A stretch of DNA of 64,000 nucleotides from Druceiella hillmani (GCA_039881145.1 JAYKKI010000060.1:11990501-12054500); one strand, 5' to 3'. Positions 14,163 through 27,041 are shown, counted from the stretch's first letter. The notes: generated by a model from the letters alone, not told the origin. Numbers and translations are program-made.

Positions 14163-14365
14163 TTTTTAACCGATTTAAAAAAAAAAGGAGAAAATTTTCA
14201 ATTCTACGGAATCTTTTTTTATTTATATATGTTGGGCGATACTTCTCCACCAAGTAGACCGACTTCAAAGATTCTTTCTTTATTGGAACATTAGAGATAT
14301 TCCTTTGTAAATATTGTGACAATCTGATGACGTGATGATGAAATATACAATGGAACTCGTTAAGT
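14163..14365 (+). mobile_element. Second copy of the 'ACCGACTTCAAAA' element
   Basis: Starts 'accgatttaaaaaa', then 'ggaatctttttttattt', 'atatgttgggcgatacttc', 'aagtagaccgacttcaa', 'caatctgatgacgtgatgat' and 'atggaactcgttaa'. Each landmark matches the element at 8150 in order and spacing, with substantial divergence. Non-coding. Confidence 0.65.
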
Positions 14366-14780
14366 TATATGTTTGTACATAGGAAACATTTGATTAAACC
14401 TTGAAACTGTTACATAGTATTGAAAGAGTTAATCAGATGTCTCATTTGTTCTATATGATTCAATGGAGCTACTTTCAATAAATACCTATCTATTGAATAA
14501 CGAAATTAAGCAATGGCATAGGAAACACGCGGTAAAAATACTATTCTTTTAAATATTTATTTTTTAATTATGATATACGGTCATTGAATAATGAGCAAGC
14601 TAAATGACATACATACTTACAAATTTATTTTCTTATTACACAAAAAAAAATTAACGCACGAATTTGAACTGTCATGTAAAGTTTTTTCTCCTCACAAATA
14701 GCTTCTTTAACATTTTCGCTGCAAAACGGCTAGTGATATTTAAGGATACGGAAAAAGTTACATTCCTTTACCAAAAAATG
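14366..14780. other. AT-rich stretch, nothing recognised
   Basis: No frame, array or element identified before the 103-bp tandem repeat. Confidence 0.5.
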
Positions 14781-14789
14781 TCTGAAATC

Positions 14790-15320
14790 CTTATCCAATT
14801 TTAACCAAAAATTATGAAAGCTATGTATTTGCCAAAACAAAAAAACGTTAAATATGTCCGTTGTTTACATACAACTTTAAATATGTCGATTCTGTGAAAA
14901 ACGATTTGCAAAAATTATGAGTGCTTTGAATGTGCCAAAACAAAAAAAACTTTAAATATGTCCGTTGTTAACATGAAACTTTAAATATGTCGATTTTGTG
15001 AAAAACGATTTCCGAAAATTATGAATGCTGTGTATGTGCTAAAACAAAAAAACTTGAAATATGTTCGTTGTTTCTATGAAACTTTAAATGTGTCGATTCT
15101 GTGAAAAACTATTTCCGAAAATTATGAAAGCTATGTATATGCCAAAACAAAAAAACTTTAAATATGTCCGTTGTTTACATGACACTTTAAATATGTCGAT
15201 TCTGAGAAAAACGATTTCGGAAAATTATGAAAGCTGTGTATGTGCCAAAACAAAAAAACTTTAAATATGTCAGTTGTTTACATAAAACTTTAAATAAGTC
15301 GATTCCGTGAAAAAAGTTAA
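14790..15320. repeat. 103-bp tandem repeat, five copies
   Basis: 'attatga' at the same unit position occurs at 14811, 14914, 15018, 15121 and 15224 (spacings 103, 104, 103, 103). Each unit has 'gccaaaacaaaaaaac', 'aaatatgtccgttgtt', 'acatgaaactttaaatatgtcgatt' and 'gtgaaaaacgatt'. Within each unit the 'tttaaatatgtc' motif occurs twice, so the 103-bp unit may descend from an approximate half-unit. Confidence 0.92.
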
Positions 15321-15978
15321 AATATTTGTAAATATATCGTTACATATGTATCATTAATAAAAAGAAAGGTAATTTGAAACAAAAATGTCCAAAAACAATT
15401 GGATACTCCGTAAAATATTGAAAAGCTTTTGAAAGCGAACGAAGAATATATCGATACAAACGCACCTATGTATGAAATTACTGGCATACATACTCACAGA
15501 TTCCAACAGGATTATCCTCTGTCAGTTTGTCACTTTCTTTACCTGATTTTGATAACAGAATATGGGGACAAAATTCCATATGGTAACAAAATTCTTTTAT
15601 CATGATGAAAATAAAAATAAAATACATTCCTAAATAAAAATTTTATTTATGGTGGTTGAAATTAGGAGTTATTTATTTATTTTAGACTAAACTGAAACTT
15701 ATGTGTTTCACATACTTTAAAAATAACGCTTAATTTACTATTACATTGAATCTAAATCAAGAATTTAAATATTATCTTATTTAGATTAAGGCAATATAAA
15801 GAGTCTACCTCAAAGGACTAAATTCGCGGCGACATTGAAATTACACCAAATTAAAATATACCAGTTTAATAATATTGCAGACATTAAAACAACTAAAATT
15901 ATAATCATTGCGTATGTAAATAGTCTGCAATAAACCTTTAATACCTACCACTTCTAAGAAAAGTGTTATCCTTTGAAT
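15321..15978. other. AT-rich stretch, nothing recognised
   Basis: No gene or repeat seen between the 103-bp array and the next TA microsatellite. Confidence 0.5.

Positions 15979-15979
<1 letters not shown>

Positions 15980-16030
<51 letters not shown>
15980..16030. repeat. (TA)n microsatellite
   Basis: About 50 bp of alternating TA, with a G interruption near each end. Confidence 0.95.
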
Positions 16031-16031
<1 letters not shown>

Positions 16032-16720
16032 ATCTATTTTTCGTATCTCCTACACCTTATGCAGCTAAACTAATTCAAACCCTGCTATATAATTAACTCT
16101 AAACCTGCCATAAGTACATAAAATACCTTCAAAAATTATTAGCTTAAACTACGAGCAAACTATCGATTTAAATCTATCACTGCAGCATGAATAGGTGGAT
16201 ATGAAGGTCGTTAAAAATGTCGCAGTCTGAAGTTCAACCATACAAAGGGCCTACCCTTTAACTTTTTACGAACGGAAGTCACGAAGGCAATATTAGCCTG
16301 ACCCTATTTATTTGTAAGACCCGGAAACGCTTATAAATTATGTGGTGTCACGTTGCGTTAATATTTTTTTTTTAATATGTACCAGCTAAATGAACGTAAA
16401 CATGTTCAATAGTCCATTATATAATTTTAGCTTTCGTCCGCCTTTGTAGATATATACAAGTAAAAAAACTATTAAAAATAAATAAGTGGTTTTGGAATTA
16501 AAATTTTACATAATAATTTTGATTGAATTTCATGTTCTAATTAGTATAAATAGGAATAATGATAGAAAATTATTGATTAACTACGACAAACTGCTAAGCT
16601 TTTGTTTAACATGCTTTTATTAGCTACATTTGTATATATGTATGTATGTGTGTAAGTATGTATGCATGAATGTAACGGAATCTTTCAATTAAATTTTCAT
16701 CCACTTCTATCGTTACCTTT
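16031..16720. other. AT-rich stretch, nothing firm
   Basis: A less AT-rich patch at about 16190-16330 could be a transposon relic but shows no motif I can name. A degenerate (TATG)n tract lies at about 16632-16672. Confidence 0.4.
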
Positions 16721-16731
16721 ATCTAAAATCA

Positions 16732-16798
16732 GTCGGATCAACAACCGATGCTAATACCATAATCACACGGATCAACAACCGATGCTAATACCATAAAT
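16732..16798. repeat. 34-bp direct duplication
   Basis: 'cggatcaacaaccgatgcta' followed by 'ataccataa' occurs twice in a row, with a 34-bp offset and no mismatch in the core. A recent local tandem duplication. Confidence 0.9.
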
Positions 16799-17264
16799 AA
16801 AATGAATCAAATTAAAGTAAAAAAACCTACAATAAAACGTTTTTTTCTCAAAATAAATAATCTAAATACAAAAATTTAGTTCTATCAGTAAAAAAAATAG
16901 AATGGTGATTTAAAGAAACTAAAAATTACCCTTTCGTAATAAAATGAAAAAAAAAACTTCAAATGTAAAGATTTTAGTTAAGAGCGAAAAAATATTTCAC
17001 AACTTGGTTTAACTTATTTTTTTAAATAAGCTTAAAATAAGAATAAAGTGATTGGTCAAGCAAATTACTCAAATGTAAAGAAAGGGCGGGATGCTCTTGA
17101 CTCACATTTTCATAATGACTAAACCTTTACAAATAACTGGTCCATAAATAAATTACAACTGATATCAAGCATTCCACGCTTTTTCATAATATTATGCTTT
17201 TTAAAGAATTTTTATTAGCTCTTTCATAAAATTAAGTTATACCGAGTTGTGGAACACCATTTGC

Positions 17265-17376
17265 TTTTAACCAGTTAACCAATTCTGTTAGGAAACGAGT
17301 GTTTTTTTTAGTTATATCGGTTTTAACCAGTTAACCAGTCCTGTTAGGAAACGTGTGTTTTTTTAGTTATATTAAA
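17265..17376. repeat. 56-bp direct duplication
   Basis: 'ttttaaccagttaacca' followed by 'ctgttaggaaacg' and 'gtgtttttttagttatat' occurs twice with a 56-bp offset and a few mismatches. Confidence 0.88.
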
Positions 17377-17744
17377 CTATGATTTATATAAAATAAATAC
17401 AAAAGGAGACACTTACGGAATCAAGTCGAGGCGTTTCCTTTTGTCTGTCACAGTCTATTTTTTTAAATATAATATAAAGCATAAGCTGAATCGCGACAGT
17501 AATATATATTAGTCAAATGAAATGATTTTTGAGAAAATGGGGATACATACATGAAATTAACATTTGTATAAGAAAAAATCATTCTTCCACGAGGTTAAAA
17601 TAATAAAATATAAATAAAAAAATAAAACAGAGACTTTTAATTCTTAGTAAAATAAATCAAAACCGTTATAAAAAATAATTTACCAAATGACATATATTAC
17701 TTTGCTTACATTTTAAAATGATAAAAATAAAAAAAAACACTATG

Positions 17745-18050
17745 AGGAGCAATTCAACCCACCAAATAAATAAATTACAAGCCTCCTCCAGGTTTTTCCG
17801 TAACTTCCTGTCTACAACATTAGTCCACCTGCTTATAGCAATGAATTTTATGTCACCTACCTATCTGTATTAACATAAAAACCGTTGCTAGGTAGTCCAT
17901 CTCTAGCTTAACTTCCATCGGTATCACTACAATATTGAAATGGTTCATCCATTGACGGTTCTGGTCTCGAGCATTAGGACCTGCCCATTGCCATTCGGAT
18001 TTCAGGTACAGTTACGGAAACTCTTTTAAAAATGCAGTTGATACGTATTG
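17745..18050 (-). pseudogene. RTE-type LINE, C-terminal ORF tail, broken
   Basis: On the minus strand, starting near 18010, one frame reads LKSEWQWAGP and, after disrupted sequence, a second frame reads DIKFIAISRWTNVVDRKLRK followed by NLEEACN and a WWV stretch. The pattern LKWxWAGH...(W)xDDIK......W...A.DR..W...EEAF.QQW is the conserved tail after the reverse transcriptase in RTE-clade LINEs, which are abundant in Lepidoptera. Stops and frame changes separate the two blocks, and the KWxWAGH motif has become EWQWAGP. The catalytic reverse transcriptase is not present nearby, consistent with a 5'-truncated dead copy. Clade assignment is from motif memory only. Confidence 0.7.
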
Positions 18051-20324
18051 AAGTCCACAGTTGACGAAAATTACCAGTAACATATATTCATTTCAACCCC
18101 CTCAAGAAAAAAATATAATTTTCTCCTATCTTTCATTTTACATAAACATTTTTATCATTATTTAAACCCAATTTTTAGTGAATTTTCAAAGAAACATCCA
18201 TATGACTTGTATTATTCTTTTATCAAAATAAGTAGAAGAAAAATAAGAACTGAATTTTAAGCACACTAGGAATATTATATACATTAAAACAATGTTTTTT
18301 TTTCATGCAAGATTACACTCACTTAACGATTTAAAAATTATAATACCAAAATAATAGCACGAGATTATATTTTAACGAGCCTCTAATAACACGGTAAGAT
18401 AAATTAAACCCATGAGAATTTTGTACAGGTATTACAAAATCAATATTTTACAAAATTTATAGAATTTCTTGTAACTTATACCTGAGAAAATTTAAATCTA
18501 AACTATTCAATAAACCAAGAACATTAAGTGGAAAAGACGAAAATACATTTGTAAGCACTTTTTAAACAGAACTTAATACAACTTTTATACGATTTCTTTA
18601 GATAAGCCTCTATCTGCTGATTACAAATTTTAGTTAAGCTTAAATAAAGGATAAGTGTTGTCGTGAAAATGGTTACCTTGGCAAAATTTATTTTTCCTTA
18701 TACACGCTACTGTTATACATAGTGTGACTTTAGTTATTCAATAAACTCCTTTAGTTCTCTTCTTAATATAAAGGTACAGTCTTTATATTAAGAAGACGTC
18801 ATATATTGGAATTGCTTTAACCTTTATTAAGAGAGTGGAGATTAATTTTCTACTTAAGATACAATTTGCTTATGTAAATTTACTTAAATTGGATATTTTT
18901 AATTAAATGGAATTACTTAACTTAAAAGTGCTACAGTTAAAAAATACTTTTGAGTAAGAGTTCTTAACATAAATATACGTACAGCGAATCAAATACCAAG
19001 TGCTCTGAGACTACGAATTTGCGTGTCACAACATTTCGTTCACAATCTCCAGTTACCATTAATACTACTCAAACTTTATGCCCAGTGATTAGAAATAAAA
19101 TAATGGAATATAAAGTAAATTAAATACCACCGTAAATAAATTTTAATCATGTTACACTTTTGGAAGCCATATGTAGTTTCTCTCCTTTTTTAAAAATTTA
19201 TATTAATGAAAATTTTGATACAAAATATGATAACATTTAAACATCGTATTTATATCCTAAAAATCAGTCAATATTTCCACTCCGTGTAAAATATACTTTA
19301 AAAGCTTATCGGATTCATTGACATAAGTCATGAATACTTTGAAATATACCATAATGTAGTAAATCAAAGGGCATAAAAATATAACTAATATTAGATAAAA
19401 ATATAACTAATAATATATAGAAAATTATTAAACCGAATATGATAAATAGTTTATATTCGAGAATCGATACAAACTTGTATGAAATGAGAATAAAAATTAA
19501 TACGACAAAAAGCTTATATTTGTTTGACAAATTACTTATTTGGAGAAGTAGTAAATTGTACAATCATCTTGTTTCTATTTCAGCTATTGTTAAGAGATGG
19601 TAGTTAGTTTGAATATTTGAATACTCATATATTTAACCTTTATAACTGAATATATTTAGGCTATTGGAAACTAAGAATAATATATTATAAACACAGTAAT
19701 ATAAAAAAGTTACAATAATATAATTTGTTTTACTATGCGCCCATTTGTTCATAACATAATTTGCGCACGTTTCTACATTAGCTTCTTTTCATTTATATGT
19801 ATGTAACTAAATTAAATCTTCAAAGGTTTTTTACATTCCGGAATTTGTTATTTTGTTACCAATTACTTTCTTTGTTCTAAAAATATCAGGCTTTCTAAAT
19901 CGACTACATCTATAAGCTTTGTGTTGTGTAAAAATTGCTTAATTAAAAATTAATTGACGGGACAAAAACAAATAAAAAAAAATATAAATACGAAAGTAAG
20001 AGATGTATGTGAAAAAATACATGTATTTCGGGATGAAAAATATTTTTAGAATTATAATTATATTTGTCGTGCCCTGAAAGTAGATAATTAAAAATAAATT
20101 TGTTACACAGAGGTTTAATGTGTGTGCATTTTACATATGTAATTTATAACATATTTGAAGGAAGCAATGCATGGTCCTTCGTTATTATTCTTTAAAAAAA
20201 TAGAAGTTCCGTCATAAAATACATTTCTTTAAGACATCGATGTTTAATGCTTTGTGTACCTCGTGATTAAAAATTCCTTCATTATTAAATAAATATATAT
20301 ATCACATCCAAAAAATATGTGTAT
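18051..20324. other. AT-rich stretch with one hairpin, no gene
   Basis: About 2.3 kb without a recognised gene. The minus-strand 82-codon frame at 19315-19563 is a leucine, isoleucine and phenylalanine-rich low-complexity translation of AT-rich DNA, with no start context or homology I recognise. A clean hairpin at 18758-18796 is listed separately. Confidence 0.5.
18758..18796. repeat. Perfect 16-bp inverted repeat, 7-nt loop
   Basis: The left arm 'tcttcttaatataaag' pairs without mismatch with 'ctttatattaagaaga' around the loop 'gtacagt'. It is too short and AT-rich to call a microRNA precursor, and no T-run or promoter is evident beside it. Confidence 0.85.
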
Positions 20325-20325
20325 T

Positions 20326-20389
<64 letters not shown>

Positions 20390-20400
20390 CGTATATATAT
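20326..20400. repeat. (TA)n microsatellite
   Basis: About 75 bp of alternating TA with G and C interruptions. It supplies the Tyr-Ile tail of a spurious minus-strand frame (20302-20565). Confidence 0.95.
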
Positions 20401-20616
20401 AGTTACTTTATCTTTATTTTCGTTTTGTGAAATATCGGTAGAAATTTCAATCGCAAACGAATTATTTAACAGGAAAGCTATTAAATTAAATACCCTGGCC
20501 TTAAATTGTGAAAAGAAACATAATACAAAAAACAGAATATAAAAAAGACGTTTCTTGTAAATCATTCCTCGAAATTTTTAAACCAATAAAAAAAAACAAT
20601 CAGAGAAACAAATAAA

Positions 20617-20973
20617 ATGATTAATTTGAATTGTTCTCCGAAATTTAATTTCCCCTTTTTTATAAATGTATTAAGTATCGCTGTTATCCTTAACAGAATT
20701 TTACTAGAAAAAAAAATTTATGTTATAATTTGTAACTTTGATGAAAAACGTAATTGTTTTATATTGTTTGTGACACACTTAAGGGACGTTTATAAAATAT
20801 ACATGGATATAGATATGATATTGTTTAATATACGCACGGAGGATATACCTATGGAGGCAATGTACGAAATAGTGTTAAGAGTGCGGGCAAGATGTCAATA
20901 TACGTTTCTATTATTTCAAAAACAAGTAGCACTCGATAGTGTAAAAGTTGTTGTTGAAAAAGTTGCAGTGTAA
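20617..20973 (+). other. 118-codon open frame, unproven
   Basis: One of the longer frames not made of TA repeat. The translation has a hydrophobic stretch at about residues 12-30, a Lys-rich middle and a C-terminal 'ARCQYTFLLFQKQVALDSVK' segment. No domain or family is recognised, and I see no intron signals or a clear poly(A) site. In a 64-kb AT-rich sequence a chance frame of this size is plausible, so I do not call it a gene. Confidence 0.12.
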
Positions 20974-22720
20974 AGATGTTGTGTGTTGATGGCAGTCGGA
21001 CAATCACTCATTAAAGTGTAACAGTTTAAGATTATAGAATACCGTTTATCTGTTATACTAATAACCCCATTAATTTGCTTTATTTATCTTTATTGAATCT
21101 TTTTTGAGTGGATATTTCATACAGTCCTCATTTTTTTTTATTTACAATTTTGTATGTAGAGATGTTAATGATATTTTATTATGTTTTTAATATAGATACT
21201 TCTTCATTGAAAATATACTTAAGGGCCAATATACAATGAAAATAATCTACGAAATACGTCTTTATATTACTTACTTATGTATATAAATTCTTGGTAAATT
21301 TAAAAAATAAGCAACGTCATTAAAGGATTTTTATTATTATCAAGAATTACATTTCAATTAACCCAAATAACATTACCCAAACTACAGTTGATATATGTTT
21401 TTATATAATTAAGATTAATATTTTTTACACTCTAAAATATTCCTTTAATCTCTTATATAATAATTATATCTAGCAAAGGTGAAAAGGTTTGAATAGTTTC
21501 AGTTAAAGTAGGACTAGTGTTAATCTTTTATTAATCTTATAACAAGACTGTCTGCTTGGCAAATTTAGTTTAATTAAATTTATATAATCTAAGGGTTATA
21601 AATATACTTTAGGCTTAAGCATATTTAAATATTCATTTTCAAGATGATTATGTGAATCCTGAATACCATGTACACATACTAGTTTCTCTTCTATTTTATT
21701 TTATATTTTATGTATTGCATGTATTAAATTAAATTTAAGTCAAACTTACAACGCCGAAAGTCAATATTTATACTTATGTCTACTCCAAGGTATATAATTG
21801 TGTATGGTGATAAAAATGTATGCAAAAATAGATGGTTTTGATTTCTTTTAAAAATTGCTCAAGTTTTGATGAATTGTTTACCCTTAATATCCCTAAAACG
21901 TCATTGATAAGTACCATAGGCAATAATTGATCTGAAAATCTGCATGACAAAAAAAGCAGGTATTTTTACAATTGCTAAGGTATTAGCGTGTTTTGTTTAA
22001 AAAAAAAACAAATAGTACAGTTTCAAATCCTGCTGCAGTTAGTTTTTAAAAACGTCAATCGTGAATGGTATATAGATATAACATAAAATATTTGTTTTGA
22101 ATCGTTTAATTTATTGGCACTTTACGTTGTTTGAATACAGGATAGTAGTATGAGAAGTAGAGTTCATACGATTTTTAAATTATCCATTTACCTCTTATAC
22201 ATTTACATTATTTTTAGCTCAGGTGTTGAAGGTTGAATTACTTCGATAAAAACTATCGCTACTTTTAAACTTTTTAACACAGAAACCTAAGAGTTATTTA
22301 TAATATTTCTATGCACAAATAAATCTGCTAAAAATATATATAAAAATAATTTACGGTGAGCAATTAATGTTAAGAATAAATCATAATTTTACAAAAGCAC
22401 TGTTGGGTATGTTTGTCTCGCCCTATGAAATTTGACACATGTAAATGTAGGATGTATGATGAAAATAAATAGAGAATACTTTTTATACTGTAATAAAATT
22501 TATTTATACGCCACCATTTTTTTCTTCCCTAAACAAGTGACACCGACGGGTAAAAATGTTTATGTAAACAAACTCATCTGTAAACAGATTATCACAAAAA
22601 TCATTTCCTTTTCTTTATAATGTAAAAATGTCTTTATGTTATTATAACAGATGTTTCGTAACCTAGAATTATATTGCAAAGTAATCATAGGATATGCCAG
22701 TCATGTCATCAAAAAATATT
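20974..22720. other. AT-rich stretch, no gene recognised
   Basis: About 1.7 kb with no array or transposon motif identified. A 62-codon plus-strand frame (22432-22620) has no features. Confidence 0.5.
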
Positions 22721-22721
22721 A

Positions 22722-23126
22722 CTACGTGCGTAAGTAACTTGAGATACGGGACGACGCGTCACGACGCCAGGGAAATAGGTGGGATGTGACAGGTAAGAGG
22801 TGATACACTAGCATATTTGATACCAAATGTGGCCTCATTTTATTAAATTCAAGCCGGAGCGAAATGTTATTTGATATAAAATTGTATAATTTTTTTTTTG
22901 TAGATAAGTTAAAAATATTTATAAATGTCGCTAGCTGAAAAAGTAAAATTGTCTTTAAATTAACAAATCGATTAAGTGTCTCCTTATCGTGTAAAAGCCC
23001 CAGCATAGATTTTAAATAAACCTGTAAAGTATATATGCAGGTTGAATAATATACAGCGCGCACAATACCACCATAACAGGGACAGAAGAAATCTTTCCCA
23101 CTTCCTGCAAAAGTATTGAGATGCAA
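22722..23126 (-). other. 134-codon open frame, unproven
   Basis: This is the longest frame that does not depend on a TA array. The translation includes a Cys-containing N-terminal part (FFCPCYGGIVRAVYYSTCIY) and a C-terminal RRDASSRISSYLRT. Its two ends (about 22735-22860 and 23035-23120) are less AT-rich than the middle, which might mean a decayed transposon or exon at each end. I recognise no domain. Its length is only mildly unexpected by chance, so this remains a candidate, not a gene call. Confidence 0.15.
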
Positions 23127-25285
23127 TGTTTTTCCGAATATGAATTTTACCGGTAATTTTTCATCTGTAAGGTAAACATTTCTCCCTTCTTCAAAATTTC
23201 ACTTCAACACCGGATATTATAAGTTTTTCATTGATTTTATAATTTATGTCTTGCGAAAATTTATAATTTTCGAATGCTGCTTAACCTATTTTAAATCATA
23301 TTTATAACATGTTAAACTGACTTGAATGTCACTGTGTACAAAGAGAGGGTGATTATAATGTAGTATAGCTATTAACATTAATTAGTAATGGATATTTCTA
23401 TTTTGGTGCTCAATAATGGCAGCTCTTTGACGAAGATCATATTAATGGTTATCATATTAGGACTACCAAAAGCTCAATCAATTACTTCTATTATTACATG
23501 ATTATTAGTTCTTTCATTATTAATAGAATATGCCTAGTAGTTTTGAGGACTTTTATGTATTATAGAATATCCGTCACATCGTTTTAAAAGCTTCATTTCT
23601 CTAGAAATCATTTAGCTTATAAAATTAAAAGAAAGAGTATTAAGTAAAGTAAAATTATCAAGGTAAATGTTAGGTTACTTTTGTCCATTATTTCAATATG
23701 TATTTTTATGGAATCAGTTTAATCGGATTTTCTCTTGGGGTAGACCAATTAATTTTCACTTCCTCCCTTGGTAAACTTTTTGAAAATTTAATTAAAATTA
23801 TTTTAGACCAGTGGTTCAATAGAATCAAATACCTGGAACTTTGTAAGACGTTCACGATTATAGTTCCATAGTGGGAATATTCCTCGAATAATAAAATTTT
23901 AACCGCAAATTTTGCTGGAAACTTTAAATTTTGCGATCAAATATTAGCTTTTAGACACATGTCACACCTAACGAGTCAGTAACCTCGTGTGGATATTAAT
24001 GTAATTCATATAAAACTCTCTTTGGAAACGCTTTGCAAAGAAAACAGGCTTTCCTTATGAGACTGCATGGAACACAATTATATTATTAACTCTAAATTGT
24101 CCATACAATTAGTTTATAGACCTGATTGGCTTAAACGCAGCACCTAATGTGAAAGATAAACTTTGAAAAAAATTCTGTTTTTTCGTAGTCTTGCGATCTA
24201 TTTTTCTAGGTACCTTGTATTCGTAGTTACCTTTTTTTCTATCTCCTTTTACCTCACCATTACTGATTTGGTGCAAATTTTGCTTGCCTAGCAATAAATT
24301 CATTACGTGCTTACTCAAGTATGTACTTGGGTAAACGTTTGATGAACTTAGGAAAGTTACCAAAAATATCTAAATTTAACTTAAATTATAACAATATGTT
24401 ACATATGTTATTCCTAGATTAAGGTACTACCAATAAATTAAATGGTGCTAACATAAAATAATTAAATTACCAAGATCACTTTGTTTAACACGATTATGTA
24501 AATACAGTGTTAAACGTTACGAAAAACTACGAAATAATAAAGCTATGAAATAGTCGAAATATTATCCAATTACGTTAATACCACGAATTTAACTAGCGGA
24601 TTTCAGTTAAATTTTGTTACCTAAGTTTGTTACAGTTTCTAGTCACGATCGTACGAGTCCGTGTGCCGTATTCGGGAATAAAATACCGTAATTGTTTAAA
24701 GTTAAACGTACCGAAAATTCCAGTTCGAGATAATATTTATCAGTTTCTAGGTTCTTTTTATGAATGGTGGTCACGGAATATCCACAGTGACCTCGAATAC
24801 AATTTCATATAATCGTATTCTTATTGAGGAAATTTAGTACTTAACTTGTTGAAAATTGTATTTGCACGTGTCTGTAAAAAGGAACTTGTAATTCTTTTAA
24901 CTTTTTTAACTTCAGGTAATGCGACATTTACATAATGCTCGATTTTATTGCACGGTTATCATTACCTTAATGTAACGTAAATACCTGCTGCATTGAAATC
25001 ATTTATTTTTAATGATTGTTTTTTAGGTTCGATAGTAAAATAAGTAATCTTTATAATTTCTTTTATAAATAAGAGGACCGTTCTCGAAAATTTTAAGGTG
25101 TCATCGTGGTAGCATCATGATTAGTACAGTAACTATTACAGAGACTTAATCTACTTAACGGTAGCGTTATAACGCCATCTCGACGTTAGAAAGTGGAACT
25201 AGGTTGTAATTTTGAACGCCACATCAAGTGTGTTTTTGTTTGAGCCAACCTTTATTTGTTTACGGGATTATACAATTTTTCTTAT
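23127..25285. other. AT-rich stretch, no gene recognised
   Basis: No array or motif-bearing frame. Frames at 24109-24363 (minus) and 24627-24812 (plus) lack recognisable features. A slightly GC-richer patch at about 25140-25250, with 'aacgccatctcgacgtt', resembles general insect repeat sequence but cannot be assigned. Confidence 0.45.
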
Positions 25286-25287
25286 AA

Positions 25288-25318
25288 AAAACAGATTACG
25301 TTAAACGTAATCTGTTTT
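25288..25318. repeat. Perfect 31-nt palindrome
   Basis: Arms of 15 bp ('aaaacagattacgtt' and its complement) meet at a single central A. Isolated, with no array around it. Confidence 0.9.
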
Positions 25319-25814
25319 GTATTATACATTTTTATATTATTCCTTGCTTTTAATTTTATAATAATTGATACATAATAATTTCTCGATACAAATCAAAGGT
25401 ATGGTATACTTATGGAGAAAACAAACCCTGATTTTAAAGATAGATCAAAGAAATATGGGGCGAAGTTACTACTCCTTGTAAATGTAAAAATAGTTTTGAT
25501 TGTACAATTGTGGAAGACAATAAGAAGTATAAAAAGAACTTGTAAACAAAAGGTAAATATATAGAGTAGTACTTATGATAGATTTATATGTCAATAACAT
25601 TTTAGTATAAGCAGACGTGTTTCACTCAAGCGAAATGTTTATCAAAAAAATGTTTACTAAATATCTACATACGAATATTAGCAATGAAATCAATCAAGGG
25701 TTTTAATGATATCTGCTTTTTCTGAATTTTAATACCTTTTCGACTACTGCTGACATAACCATTAATATTTTTGTATTCGTGTGAAACTAATTTACTTGAA
25801 ATGTATAAAAATAA

Positions 25815-25917
25815 AAATACATTTATTTCACTCGATTTGACATAACCTAACAAGATTTATATAACCATTTATATAAATCTTGTTAGATTATGTCAAATCG
25901 AGTGAACTAAATGTATT
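25815..25917. repeat. Inverted repeat with arms of about 50 bp
   Basis: The left arm 25815-25864 pairs with 25869-25917 around the loop 'ccat'; only about two mismatches are visible. The motif 'tcactcgatttgacataa' in the left arm reappears reversed in the right arm. Such a short loop would extrude easily as a cruciform or fold as a long RNA hairpin. The next palindrome begins within 10 bp. Confidence 0.92.
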
Positions 25918-25924
25918 TCATTCG

Positions 25925-25956
25925 CTCATTTAGTTCATTCGAATGAACTAAATGAG
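25925..25956. repeat. Perfect 32-bp palindrome
   Basis: 'ctcatttagttcattc' is followed directly by its reverse complement with no loop. The motif 'gaactaaatg' is shared with the right arm of the preceding inverted repeat, so the two palindromes are related by copying. Confidence 0.92.
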
Positions 25957-25975
25957 TGAAATAAGTGTATTGATA

Positions 25976-26012
25976 AGCAGCTCTTTTTTATATTATAAAA
26001 AAAGAGCAGCTG
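25976..26012. repeat. Short hairpin, arms about 13-15 bp
   Basis: 'gctcttttttata' pairs with 'tataaaaaaagagc' (one extra A) around a short AT loop. It is the third hairpin in about 200 bp. Confidence 0.8.
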
Positions 26013-27041
26013 TCACATGTCTTACTATCACGGAAGCTGTCCTGTATATACAGAGGTACTTCGATATTATCGCGACAGAATACATCCACAAAGTTTGCCG
26101 CGATGGCAGCAGTCACATGAATTGTCACCATAAAAAGGTACCTCTATAGTTTTTACTTTTATGTTTATAACTTGTAAGTAGATGACGCAAAAGCCGTTCC
26201 AGTTATCTTACTATACATGAAAACATTGGTGATTTTTTTTCTCATTACCAATAATACCTCGCTTGATAGGTATTTCTCTGTTCTCTCAATTTTCAACTAC
26301 CGCTATAAAAACTGCTACAAAAAACAAAATATTTACGTTTATTTAGAATTATTTGGGAAAAATTGCATCAAACATTCCCTGATTTGTGGAAAACTATACA
26401 ACCCGACTTTCTTAAAGCGAAGAAGATTATAAAAAAATGTATTTATTAAAAGCTTAGTAATATTCTTGTTGTATATTTTTGGTTCAAAATTTATATTACA
26501 ACGTAGTGCAAATTTTTTGTGACATTATTTTCAATTAAATTTTCTTCTGTTCCTTGCATTTACGCTAATCTGAAATGTTTGGATGATTTTCATTTTATTG
26601 CCTTTACGTTATTTTTATGTTTTTTTTAATTCTTTTTTTTAGTTTTTGCCTGATTTTTCTTTGTTTAAATTGATTTACCTACATATACATAAATAATTTA
26701 GAGGAATTATGCAAGGTGTACGTAACTACACTTTTACAGTCGATATTTCCAAAATATACATAACTGCCATTCGACCTTGGCTTACATAATATTTCTAGTA
26801 AATAACCCCAAACCACCCTTCATTAGATTATTCTCGCTCAAGCATGTCATTATATAAGACGTTATCGTTTTAATGAGTTGCCGGAAACTACTGATATCTC
26901 AACTTTAATAGAAATTTGAATAGTTCAAAGATTCGTCGAGAGCTCTACTGAGGTTTCTGTTATTGTCGTATCATTTCCGTATTAATGATAATCCTTAATA
27001 TCAAAAGGACCTTACTACTAATTGTTGACTAATCTTTTTCA

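Noticed and set aside
20617..20973. 118-codon frame as a protein-coding gene
   Set aside because: No domain, splice signals or clear polyadenylation context; a frame of this length is plausible by chance in 64 kb of this composition.
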